64,000 bases of DNA. Source: Liquidambar formosana (Eukaryota; Streptophyta; Magnoliopsida; Saxifragales; Altingiaceae). Of this stretch, positions 10,777-21,300 are shown one piece after another (the first letter of the stretch is position 1; the number at the start of each line of letters is the position of its first letter). Under the pieces are notes generated by a model. That model did no database searches and was not told the DNA's origin. It worked only from the letters and a program-made list of their open reading frames with translations. Where the stretch lies: contig CM077831.1 in NCBI GenBank assembly GCA_039720395.1, positions 19,708,982-19,772,981 of the forward strand, written 5' to 3'. A program made the translations under genes and the position numbers.

Positions 10777-11318
10777 ATGGGTATTTGGTTTTTCTCTCTC
10801 TCTCTTTCTGGCCATTCTCTCTTTATCTTCTCTTAGATCTATTCTAAAAAAAAGAAGCCCCCCTTCAGCCCAAAAAAAGCTGTCCTTCCCCAAAAAAGAA
10901 GTCCTCCCCCAAAAAAGAAGTCCATTCTCCCGTCCTATCAGTAGAGTATAAATAGGGTTCAATTAGGTTTTGAAAATCATCCCCTGATTAGGCCCATCCC
11001 CTACCTATACTGGGAACACCCGTGGGAATCTCTCTACTCCCCAAACTCTCCCCTATGCTCTCAGTTTGGTGGGAGACAGATATGGAGATTCCTGAAAAAG
11101 GTAAATAGTGCGTATGCATGGAACCATTGTGCGTACACACCACCCACTGGTGCGTACGCATGAAATGTAAAAGGGCAGTATTTTCCTATTGTAACCTTTT
11201 TCCGACTCAGTCGGGAATTGCTTTATCATTATCTCAAAACATACAATAAACCTCATCATTGGGTTTCCAAAATATGTGACTTTAAATTAATTAGGTGGTA
11301 CAAAATGGGGTGTCTACA
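10777..11318 (-). mobile_element. Minus-strand TAT-type 3' LTR, right part (U3)
   Basis: On the minus strand the LTR starts at 11318 with TGTAGACACCCCATTTTGTA, the same terminus as the nested element. The first five bases (10777-10781) are the right target duplication. A TATA-like CTATTTATAC on the minus strand is near 10946-10955. The LTR continues at 1747 and below. Confidence 0.82.
11109..11160. repeat. Decamer triplet in U3 of the minus LTR (21-bp spacing)
   Basis: TGCGTATGCA at 11109, TGCGTACACA at 11130 and TGCGTACGCA at 11151. Confidence 0.85.
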
Positions 11319-11333
11319 GTTGCCCCTCTTTCG
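11319..11333 (-). other. Polypurine tract of the minus-strand element
   Basis: On the minus strand CGAAAGAGGGGCAAC directly precedes the LTR start at 11318. This fixes the element's orientation: its internal region lies to the right. Confidence 0.85.
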
Positions 11334-11437
11334 ATTTCACTCGCTCCTTCGAGTGGTGTCGAAAGATTCCATAGACCCAATCATTTTAACCGCCTAATAA
11401 CTCAAAATCAAATGTAACCATGCATGGGGTCGAATTA

Positions 11438-11497
11438 GGGATCACCTAACTACCTACGTACCCTTTTGCAAGGGATCAGACCCGCCGTAGTTCATGC
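11438..11497 (-). other. Conserved subterminal motif, minus-strand copy
   Basis: On the minus strand GCATGAACTACGGCGGGTCT, then GATCCCTTGCAAAAGGGTAC, then GTAGGTAG. CCCTT and AAGGG can form a short stem with a CAA-type loop. It sits about 120 bp upstream of the LTR, like the copy at 9009-9062. Confidence 0.65.
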
Positions 11498-11593
11498 ATA
11501 TGTGAGAATTTGACCTCGTTTGGGCTATAACGAGGATGTCAATAGGTATAAATTGGTGGATGACAGTTATCTTGAAGAATAAAACAGATCCCA

Positions 11594-12440
11594 GAGTGGG
11601 TTAAAAGGATACATTGGGCCCCAGAGTGGATGTAGATTCAGTCGTATTAGACCTCAGATTAGGTACGATTTCAGTTGTATCGAACCTTAGAGTAGGTGCC
11701 GATTTCAATCGCATCGGACCTCAGAGTAGGTGCCGATTTACTTCGAGCCCCAGAGTGTGCGTGGATTTAGTCGTATCGGACCTCAGAGTAGCTACGATTT
11801 CATTCATATCGGACCTCGGATTAGGTACAATTTCGGTCGCATCGAACCTCAGAATAGGTGCCGATTTACTTCGAGCCCTAGAGTGGGTGTGGATTCAGTC
11901 GTATCGGGACCTCAGAGTAGGTACGATTTTATTCATATCGGACCTCGGATTAGATACAATTTCGGTCGTATCGGACCTCGGATTAGGTACGATTTCAGTC
12001 GTATCGGACCTCAGAGTAGGTACGATTTCATTCATATCGGACCTCGGCTTAGGTACAATTTCAGTCGTATCGGACCTCAGATTAGGTACAAGTTCAGTAT
12101 CGGACCTCAAATTAGGTACGATTTCAGTCGTATCAAACCTTAGAGTAGGTGTCGATTTCAGTCGCATCGGACCTCAGAGTAGGTGCTGATTTACTTCGAG
12201 CCCCAGAATGGGCATGGATTCAGTCATATCGGACCCCATAGTGGGTATAATTCATTTGCTTCAGGCCCCGGATTGGGCGTATGTAGTCGTATCGGACCCT
12301 AAAGTGGGTGCAAATTTATTCATCTCAGGTCCTGGAGTGGGCACAAATTCAGTCATCATGGGCTCCGGAGTGGGCGTAAATTCGTTTGTATCGGACCCCA
12401 GATCGGGTGTAAATTCAATCGTATTGGGTTTGTCACATGG
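11594..12440 (-). repeat. 33-bp tandem array in the minus-strand element
   Basis: About 25 units of 33 bp built on GGACCTCGGATTAGGTACGA then TTTCAGTCGTATC (plus strand), with variable units at both edges. It is open in several frames because 33 is divisible by three, so these frames are not taken as genes. Its place between the coding part and the 3' LTR matches the arrays in the nested element. Confidence 0.9.
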
Positions 12441-12482
12441 CGATGCGGGATGGGATCGAGGAATACATGGGGGAAGGCATGA

Positions 12483-12534
12483 TGCGTACGCATGAGTTTT
12501 ATGTGCGTACGCACCTACCTGTGCTGCATACGCA
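12483..12534. repeat. Decamer triplet upstream of the PMD gene (21-bp spacing)
   Basis: TGCGTACGCA at 12483 and 12504 and TGCATACGCA at 12525, about 290 bp before the PMD start codon. Confidence 0.85.
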
Positions 12535-12822
12535 TCTGATGTAATTCTGCTACAAATATATACTGAAACGGCACCGTTTCCTTTTAGAGTGTTTCAAATT
12601 TTGAAATAATCTCTTCTTCTCCGGCGACTCTTCCCATTACCCCGAAAATCACTCCCCATTCCTCCATAACTCCCTCTCCCACTCACTCTTATTTCATAAA
12701 AACCTTTCCTCATTGTCTTGCAAACCCATTTTCTTCCCAACCCGCTGCTCTTCTTCTTCTGTCTCTCATTCTTCCCATCCTTTTCCTTTCATTTTTCTCT
12801 GCAATTTCCTTTGTCGGTGACC

Positions 12823-13876
12823 ATGCCTCCCAAAAACAAACGGTTTCGCGGCGATGACGAGGGGTTCACCATCAACCGTTGGGATCCACGACTCAACCCG
12901 CAGCAAATCCTCGACATCATCTTCAGGCCACAGGAGCATCTCTCCCACATTGCGCGGCAACAAATAGTAAGCCTTTGAAACCCACTTCTCCATTGTTGAA
13001 TATTGCATGTTTCCAAGGTTCGGCTTTTATTTCTTGTTATTCATAAAAATGCGAACTTTATCCTCAAATGATCATAGTATGTCTGTATATGCCATAAAAA
13101 CTGAAGAAAACTTGTGAAATCTGAGTTTTGGGGTTGAGGAGGATTGCGGCCCTGAGGTTGAAGATGAACTAGGGTCTCTTGTGCGTACGCATAGTATCAG
13201 TGTGCGTATGCATTGAGGTATAGTGCGTACGCACCCCGAGTTAATGAAACAAATAAAAATAAAATAGAAATCTAATGGACTTAAGCATTGATGCGTATGC
13301 ACTAATTTTCTGATGCGTACGCACTGTGACCAATGCGTATGCACCATGGCCAATGCGTATGCACCGCGCATGTGCCTGACAGAATTGATTTAAATCTGTA
13401 CTTACATGTACTTGTACTTAACTGGGTTTTCCTTCTTTTCAGACTCTAAAGAAGAAAAGTGGCTGTGGCAGTCTGGAGAGTTTGACTACTTGGTGGGACC
13501 GGTTGACCCCTGATACTCAGCAGTTGGTGTCGGATGTCGGGTTTGGGACCGTGGCTGCAGTAACGATTCACCAGGCTACCAGCAACACCTTGGTTTCTGC
13601 TTGGCAGAGAGATGGTGGGATACCACCCATACCCTCTACCTAGCGGGTAGGGAGTGGACTCTCACCCCCTATGACTTCCACCGTCTGACAGGTTTCTGGA
13701 TGAGGGGGAAGCCCTTCACTTTTGAGTTAACTGAGGATCAGAGGAAGGCGCTGACACAGCGTTTGTTGGGTATGCCTTACCCTAATGCCACCATGAAGTA
13801 TCCAACTTTGTATAATGAGTTTGTTACGAGAGGACAGGGCTCTGCAGAGGAGCGTGTTACCATTGTTTATGGGTGA
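12823..13876 (+). pseudogene. Plant mobile domain (PMD) gene, antisense accessory gene of the minus-strand element
   Basis: Exon 1 (12823-12966) opens at an ATG after a pyrimidine-rich leader and encodes a basic start (MPPKNKRF) then a short conserved block. The intron (12967-13442) has GT and AG ends. Exon 2 (from 13443) joins in phase and encodes WWDRLTPDTQQLV, then ERWWDTTHTLYLAGREWTLTP and YDFHRLTGFWMRG, typical of the PMD (aminotransferase-like, MAIN/MAIL1) family. A one-base deletion near 13600 shifts the frame just before ERWWD, and the later frame stops at 13874-13876. The usual C-terminal half of a PMD is absent. Genes of this family placed antisense near the 3' LTR are known in TAT-lineage elements, which fits the polypurine tract and LTR to the left. 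Function of such genes is not settled; this copy looks broken. Confidence 0.75.
13182..13363. repeat. Decamer clusters inside the PMD intron
   Basis: A triplet at 13182, 13203 and 13224 (21-bp spacing) and a quartet at 13292, 13314, 13334 and 13354 (22, 20 and 20 bp). Variants TGCGTATGCA are common here. Confidence 0.87.
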
Positions 13877-15278
13877 TTTGAGGGGTGAGTCGAAAAACAA
13901 GGGTATTAGGTTTCTAAATGTTTTTAACAAGTCATTTTGCCTTATTTTTTTATTTGTAATTTTTCCCATTTTTTGAATCCTAAGATTAGTTTTCATGTTA
14001 TGTTTGGTTATTTCAATTAATGGGATATTGAGCTCTAATGATGCATTGTGGAATGTTTCGCTACAAAGTAGGGATTCATAAATTCTTCAGCAAAAAAAAA
14101 AAAAAAAAAAAAATACAAAGAAGTTGAAGAGAGGTAGTAGTAAAGTTTCATTTGGATGAAGTAAAATAATATCCCATGATAGTAATATGGTGTTAAGATT
14201 CTTATCTTTTTGAGCATGTACTTATTCTTTAAATGATCCAAAATGTATTGGAATTTGTTGATGTGTAAGTCACATTATATAAACTACTAATTCATTAATA
14301 AATTTAGTCTATTCTTTTGCATATAATTTCTACGATACAATAAACTTGCCATATGGTTAACAATTCAACCAAACTAAATTTTCTCTAGAGATTAAGTGTA
14401 TACTTTCTCCATTTATTTTGGTTCTAATTATTCTCTTTTTTACTTCTTCATTGATATGTTTTTTATTGTAGATGTGTAGAAAATTGGTGGACAATGAATA
14501 AGTTATTTGTTAAGATTCTTGATAGTTATGTATCAGTATGTATTAGCATTTTTTTTCAGATCATTTGATGTACACGGACTAAAACCTTCTACGGAGTAAT
14601 AAATAATTTATTAATATCTCAAATCTTCACACTTGATATGGATTAAATGTTAAAGAACAAATGGCCGCATAACCTTCTTTAAGTAAATAAAGTTATATTT
14701 AATCGATATGGACAATATTAAAGAGATAATTACAATTAGATGAGGGGCTATGTTACATGAAAAGGGTCAATCCCTATTCAAAGTAAAAAGATCTTAGGAA
14801 GCATTGACCTTTTATATGTTTATTTAGGAAAAATAATTGATGATCTTTAAATCATTTTATTGTTGACAAAAAATCCACGTGCAACGAACGTATGCAATAA
14901 CTAGTAAATAGAAAAGTACACATAATAATAGTTTTTTTGCAGGTGGTTTCACTATTCTTCTTCCAGCAGTAAGGGTTATTGCGTCATTACCTCAAATCAT
15001 ACTGGGCACTTTGTAACAAGTAAAATAAAATATGAAGGATTAAATAAAAATGAGTCAAACTTTAGGGAAATAAAGTGCAATTATTTTGAAAAAAAGAAAA
15101 AAAAAACCACAACAAAGGAGAGAGAAAGAAAATCATAATTATCTTGACTCCTGTCTGATGGGAATTGGACAAATATATTACTCCACATTCCTCGTTCGGA
15201 CAAGGCAGTGCGGTCTATTGGTTTTGGTCCAGTTGAATCAGTTCAGTTCTCAACTGTAAGCACCAACATCCCTTCGCC
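13877..15278. other. Intergenic, AT-rich; upstream region of the GSTZ gene
   Basis: No gene is seen. There is a poly-A run at 14093-14113. The right edge of the minus-strand element lies somewhere near 13.9-14.1 kb, with no second LTR visible. The GSTZ promoter should lie in the last few hundred bases; I see no clear TATA box. Confidence 0.5.
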
Positions 15279-15299
15279 ATGGACTTCAATGGTCAGGTA

Positions 15300-15331
<32 letters not shown>

Positions 15332-18300
15332 AGCTTTGACATCGTTTGGTTAGCAAATGTCGAAGTACTTTCTTGCTTTTGGAAGCATAAATTATTGCAT
15401 TGATTGACTGATACTATTTTTCCCTCTTCAAAGCAAGAAAGTACTTCCATAAATCCAAACCAAACGGCACCTTAGGGGTTTCAGATTACCGCTAGCGTTG
15501 TGCTACTTTTTCAAGAGGATCTCAAATTGAGCTTTTACGATCACCCGTTACGATTCTGATCACATTCACAAGGAATTTCGAGACAATTGCGATTCTATTC
15601 ATATAACATTTGTGCATTTTGTTGTTGCAGAAAACCCCCAGTGATTCTTCTTCTCCTTCCTCGCCTTCGAAGCTTGTGCTGTATTCTTACTGGCAGAGCT
15701 CGTGTTCGTGGCGTGTTCGATTCGCCTTAAATGTCAAAGGTTCATTTCCACATACAAAGCTTCCTCTGTTATTTTTTAAAAAAACTTATTTGCTGTAATT
15801 TGAGTGCAATTAAGACCATAGCTAGAAAATTCAGGCGACCAGTAGCCATTTATGTTTCAGCTAGAAATTTGGAAATTTTCATTTCACTTTTGGATTCGTA
15901 TAATTGGTTTTCTTGAATGTACACATAGGACTATCTTACGAGTACAAGTCGGTCAACCTCGTAAAAGGAGAGCAGTTTAGTCCAGGTGAATTTCGAGACT
16001 TGTATTTAACAACGAGCGTTGATATAAGTAGAGAAGTACCCGATAGTGTAGTCGATAATTCCACGGCCTTATGATTGTTTTTGCCTATCGCAGAGTTTGA
16101 GCAATTAAATCCTCTTCATTTCGTCCCAGGTGTTAGTTGATGGTGATTTGGTGGTTTCAGACTCGTATGCAATCTTGCTGGTTGATACTCTTTATTGTCA
16201 CCCAATTTGTAGTTTTATCTTATTTTGTTTATATCTCAAGCTGTGAATTTATGTTGATAGTTGTGTGCAAACTATTATTGTTTTTCATTTTTTTTCTAAT
16301 TAAATAGTACTTGGAAGAAAAGTATCCCCAAAAAGCGCTATTGCCACTTGATCCTCGGCTTAAAGCTGTCAATCTTCAGGTAAGATCTGTTGTCGTTTAT
16401 CCTTCTGGAAAAGTCTTTATGGAGTTATTCTGTAAAAAAGTGTTTTTTGTTTTGGAGGATCCAACATTGTATTGCTGGATCCATAAATCAATGTGTTATC
16501 CTAAGGTTCCTCTTCTGGATGCATGTAATTAATGTCCGAACTCCAAAAAAAAAAAAAAACAAAGAAAGAAAAAAAAAGAAAAAAAAAAAAGAAAAATGAA
16601 AATCTGTGTCTGACGTTCACAAATGAAAACGTTGCTGGTTTGCTTTAAAAACACAAAAGTAAATGGCCTCGAACTTTCAAAAGCTTGGATTTAGGATCCG
16701 CAAATTTGTAACCAACAAAACCATTCAATTTGGAAGCTTGTAAGCTACCAAATAGTTAACCTTCCATGTGTAAACCATATGCTATCTTTGAAGCATATTG
16801 TGGACAAATAATTTGATTCACATCTCTCAAGTTTCCGGCTATGGAATATGGCCTTATGGGAAGGTGCTACTAAGGTACCAAGCTTTGTGGTGTTCAGAAT
16901 GAGTTGTGTTTAAGTGTTTGTGCTACCATGTTAATAATTATGTTATGTTGCAGGCTGCAAGTATTATTAGCTCTAGCATACAACCTCTTCAAATGCTGTC
17001 AGTGCTGGTACATTCTCTTGTTATATGATTATTTACATCGATTGTTGTTTCATGTGTGTCGTGCCTCAAACTACTCCACATTGTTACTTATGGTCAAATA
17101 TCCAACATTTCCTTCTTTTCTATAGAAGTATATTGAGGAAAAAGTTGGTCGTGAAGAGCGACTTTCATGGGCTGTATATTATGTAGAAAAAGGTTTCTTT
17201 GGTAAGTATTTCTCTTCAGACTTTCTTACCCTCATGTGATCATTATGTGTAACTTGTGCGTTTTAATAGCATACCTTTTCCTGTTTTCTTTTTTCTTTAT
17301 TTATTTATTTTTTATTTCCCGCCCCCCTGCGGAGGGGGGGGGGTGGGTGGGTTTGGTAGGTGTTAGTATTATATCATATATGAAACATTTGTTTTCTAGC
17401 TAACGTGCTTGTCTGTGTTGTCCTTGCTTAGTGTGAGATTGGACTGATCTTGTTTGTCAATTGATATTTTGCTTTATTTTCATCAGCATAGGCGAGAATT
17501 AGATAAATCAAGTTCCCTTTCTGTGTCATGTATGGCAAAACATATATCGTGAGATGGGTATCCACTGTCCATCTTCTAATGGTATCCATGTTGTTAATAT
17601 CTTGGTTTTAATGACCTTATCAATCCAAGGAGATACATTCAGTGAAGTGGTGATTGAGAATTTAATGTATTGGGCCATGCAATCATCTATGAGATGATAT
17701 AATGTTTAAATGTTTAATCTAGTGGATCTTATTTATAGGAAAATCACCTTTTTGTCTGAAGCCGCTTTGCTGGTATCATGTGTACAATGTAGGCCTGACC
17801 GCCGGACAAGGGTGAAGCCAGGAATGGAGTATAGGTAAGGCGAATTTTGATTAGTTTTTAGCACTTTATCCTAATTCAAAAAATTGAAGAAGTTTTAATT
17901 CAAAAAAATTTCTCATTTTTTAATTTTGCAGTAGAAAAAATTGCAATCTATTTATAAAATAGGAAAAAAATTTGAGAGACAGGGAGTGAGATTAATTGGG
18001 GTAGGTGTGTGAATTGGGTTTACTATATGGTAGAAAAAAATTTAAAAATAAGAGGGGTGGGAAATAATAATAAAGGGGTTAAAAGAATTAAAAGGTGGCA
18101 AATATTTAATTTCAAAATACAGGTGGGGCACTTGCCCCACCTGACCCTTTCATGGCTTCGCCCATGCCGCCGGAAGGAGTTCTTTAGTTTTTCTTGTTCT
18201 ACAGTGGCAAGGCACACAATCATGGATCCTAGATTTCAGTAGGTTACTTCAGTCAATAAACAATAACAGCTGATATCAATAGTGACTTCTATACTGAATT

Positions 18301-21300
18301 TTTCTATATTCTTATATTTTTCTATATGCAAGTGAGCTGCAAATTAATGGTATAGGGAGATCAAGACAATAAACACTCTATTGACATAAAAATCACAAAA
18401 TGCTCATAGAGGTCAAGTTATCATTGAATCATTCATATCCAAAGTGGGATTTTTTCTTTCTGCGGGCTTTTTCTTAATTTGGGTAAAGCCAGTACATATT
18501 GCAGAAGTCTCTTCTTTCCACAGCAAGGTCATGATTCTAATGTTAAAGAGTTCCTATCTATCCTCACAAAGCTTATTTAATCAAGATTTTCTTAACCCAT
18601 GACTGTGTTAACAAGAAGTCGAAAATAGATGTTGATCTGAACTTATTTAAAATTCTATTCAAGAGGCTAATTCAAGTCCTCAGTTGCTGTAGCTAAATCC
18701 AGTCAATGTTCTAAAATTAGAAAATTTTAAAAACTGGTCCCTTCTTTTTATTTTGGTGATGAATTTTTTTAGGCTTCTCAACAAAGCCTGGATGAAATTT
18801 TTTTGAAGGGTTTGAGGTAGAGGGGTTCAGGGAGCAGCACTCTCTCATCTTCTATATGCCCATGATACCATTGTTTTTTGTGGAGTGGAGATAGAACAAA
18901 TTAATTTAAATTGTTTCTTTTGTTTTTTGAGGTTGTGGCGGGCTTGAAGATTAACCTTTCGTAGAGTGAATTGAATTTGATGGGGGAGATAGGGAATATT
19001 ATGTTGTTAGCGGCTAACCTTTGTTCTTAGGTGGGGGGCTACCATCATCATGTCCTAGGCTGGCTTTAGGGTCCTCCTTCAAACCCATGGTGATATGGGA
19101 TGGGATCACTGAAAAGATGTAGATTAGTGGGTGGAAGAGACTCTACCTCTCCAAGGAGGGCAACATTACTTTCGCTTGCAGGCCTTCTGACTTACTATAC
19201 GCCTCTTTTTAAGTTTTCATCCTTGGATACTCAAAGATTGGAGAAGTTACGAAGAGATTTTTTATGAGCGGTTTAGGGGATGATTTCAAGGTTCATGTAG
19301 TTGCATGGGACTCTTTGTGCAAGTCCAAGAAGGTTGGTGGTATTGGATTAAGGCCAATTTCTTGTTTAAACTAGCTCTATTAGGTAAATGGCTTTGGCAA
19401 TTTGCTTTTAAAAGAGTCCATTTATGGAAAAAGGTTGTGGCATGGAAATATAGGTGCCAAGAGTAGCGGGTGGCATTTGAGGAAGGTGAGGGGTACTCAT
19501 GGGAATGGGACTTTGGAAATCTATTACGAATGCATACAAACTTCAGCAAAAGGTATGAAATTGATAGTAAGATGGGAGAAGGGTGAAATTTTGGAAAGGC
19601 TTGTGTTGTGGAAACATAGCTCTAAGTAAAGAATTTCAATATTTATTTTCAATTGCTAGTAACAACGAAGCTTGGGTGGTAGATTAAGTGGAGTGGTTGG
19701 ACGAAGGCATGCATTGGAATTTGGAACCCTTTATTTGTTACACGTTTTTAAGATTTGGAATTAGAGGCGGTGGTGGTATTATTTGAGAGATTCTATGCGG
19801 TGGATCTGTCAAGGAAAAAGAATGTTGTGAGGTGAAGGCCTCTTGTGGAAGGTCTTCGGTGAGTGCATTTTATGAAATTTGAGGGGTATAGAGAGGGTGA
19901 TTTTCCCATAAAGAGGGCGTGGAGTTCACGTGTCCTATAAAAAAAGCAGCCTTTTTTGGTTGGACCGTTACCATAAATAAATGTTTAATAATTGATCACC
20001 TCATTAGAGGGAGTTGCATGATTCTGAATTGGTATTCCATTTTCAAAATTAGTGAAGAGACGTGGATCCGTCTTCTCCTTCATTGTATGGTTGCAAAAGA
20101 AGTATGGGACATTTCTTTCTTTTGGGATAGAGTTGAGTTATGTCTAGAACAGTCAAGGTTTTGTTTTTTAATATTATTTTTATTTTTTATTATGGGTCGA
20201 AAGGGAGAATAACAAAACCATTTGGAAGGTGGCTCCTTTGTTGTGTGTGAAAACAGAGAAATAGAAGAATTTTTTCGAGGTAGGTCCTAGAAGTTTTAAA
20301 AATCAAAGAGTTCCTTAACTGTATTGTTGGTGTTCTCCTTATTGATTGGATGGAATATCAACTTTTAGTTGGGAGTTTCTAGAATTTTGCTCATTGTAAA
20401 GATTAGATTTAACTGTATACATCCTGTATACTAGGCCATTGGCCAATGGCCATATTTGTTTTATAATGCATTTGCTTTATATTATGATTTTGCTTGTTTG
20501 TATAACATTGATAGGAGACGTACCGTGCCTGTGTGTGATTGTTATGAACAACTCTCATTACTGTTGTGCATGTCACACAGGGAACAACTCCCATTGCATT
20601 TGCCTCATCATGTCAATAGTTTCAACCCATGTAAATTGCACCTACCTTCATGAAATGTGTAGAAAATGCAACCTTGATGTTGTGGGTATGAAATCCAAGC
20701 CCTAGGATGAACATGCAAACTCCCAATCCAAACCCTAATCTCCAAATGCAAGAAATTTGGTGTAGATGAAGACCCATTCCCATGGATGTAGCCAAACACT
20801 CCTAAATACCTTGTACAAGCCTCAAAAGATGAGAATCCAACCTCCAAATGCACATGCATGAACCCAAGTGAAAATCCCCAACTCCAAAATGCAAGATTGA
20901 AACTCCCAAATGCAATCCAAGTGTGAATCTCAACTGGAAATGAAGAGAGAATAACCCATAATACATGAAATTCGTGAAAAATTAGAGAGAGAAGCACTTT
21001 CTCTCTCCTCCAAACACCCATTCTCTCTCCTCCATGTTCTTTCTCTCTCTCTAGCTCTCCCACACTCTTTCTAAGTGAAAAACCCAGATCTGGTGGTGTA
21101 TGGGTCGTGGGTTGAGTATATGAGGGTAGTGGAGGGGCACATGCGTCATTTTGCATGTTAAAAATCAATTTCAGCAAAGCCCGATCGATTGGGATTGATA
21201 GTCTGATCGTTCGGGATTGACAGTTTGATCGATCGAGGTTGATAATATGCGATAGCCATTTCTAGAGGGATATCGATCGATCAGTCTCATACCCCGATCG

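Noticed and set aside
11614..12189. Overlapping long open frames on both strands
   Set aside because: They are translations of the 33-bp tandem array and are open in several frames at once.
12766..13016. Minus-strand frames opposite PMD exon 1
   Set aside because: Shadows of the plus-strand exon, with no family features.
18009..18242. Open frame in GSTZ intron 7
   Set aside because: It lies in a MITE-like element and crosses its palindrome.
20608..21177. 189-residue minus-strand frame
   Set aside because: It lies in a probable LTR-derived region, has no recognisable domain and is low-complexity in part.
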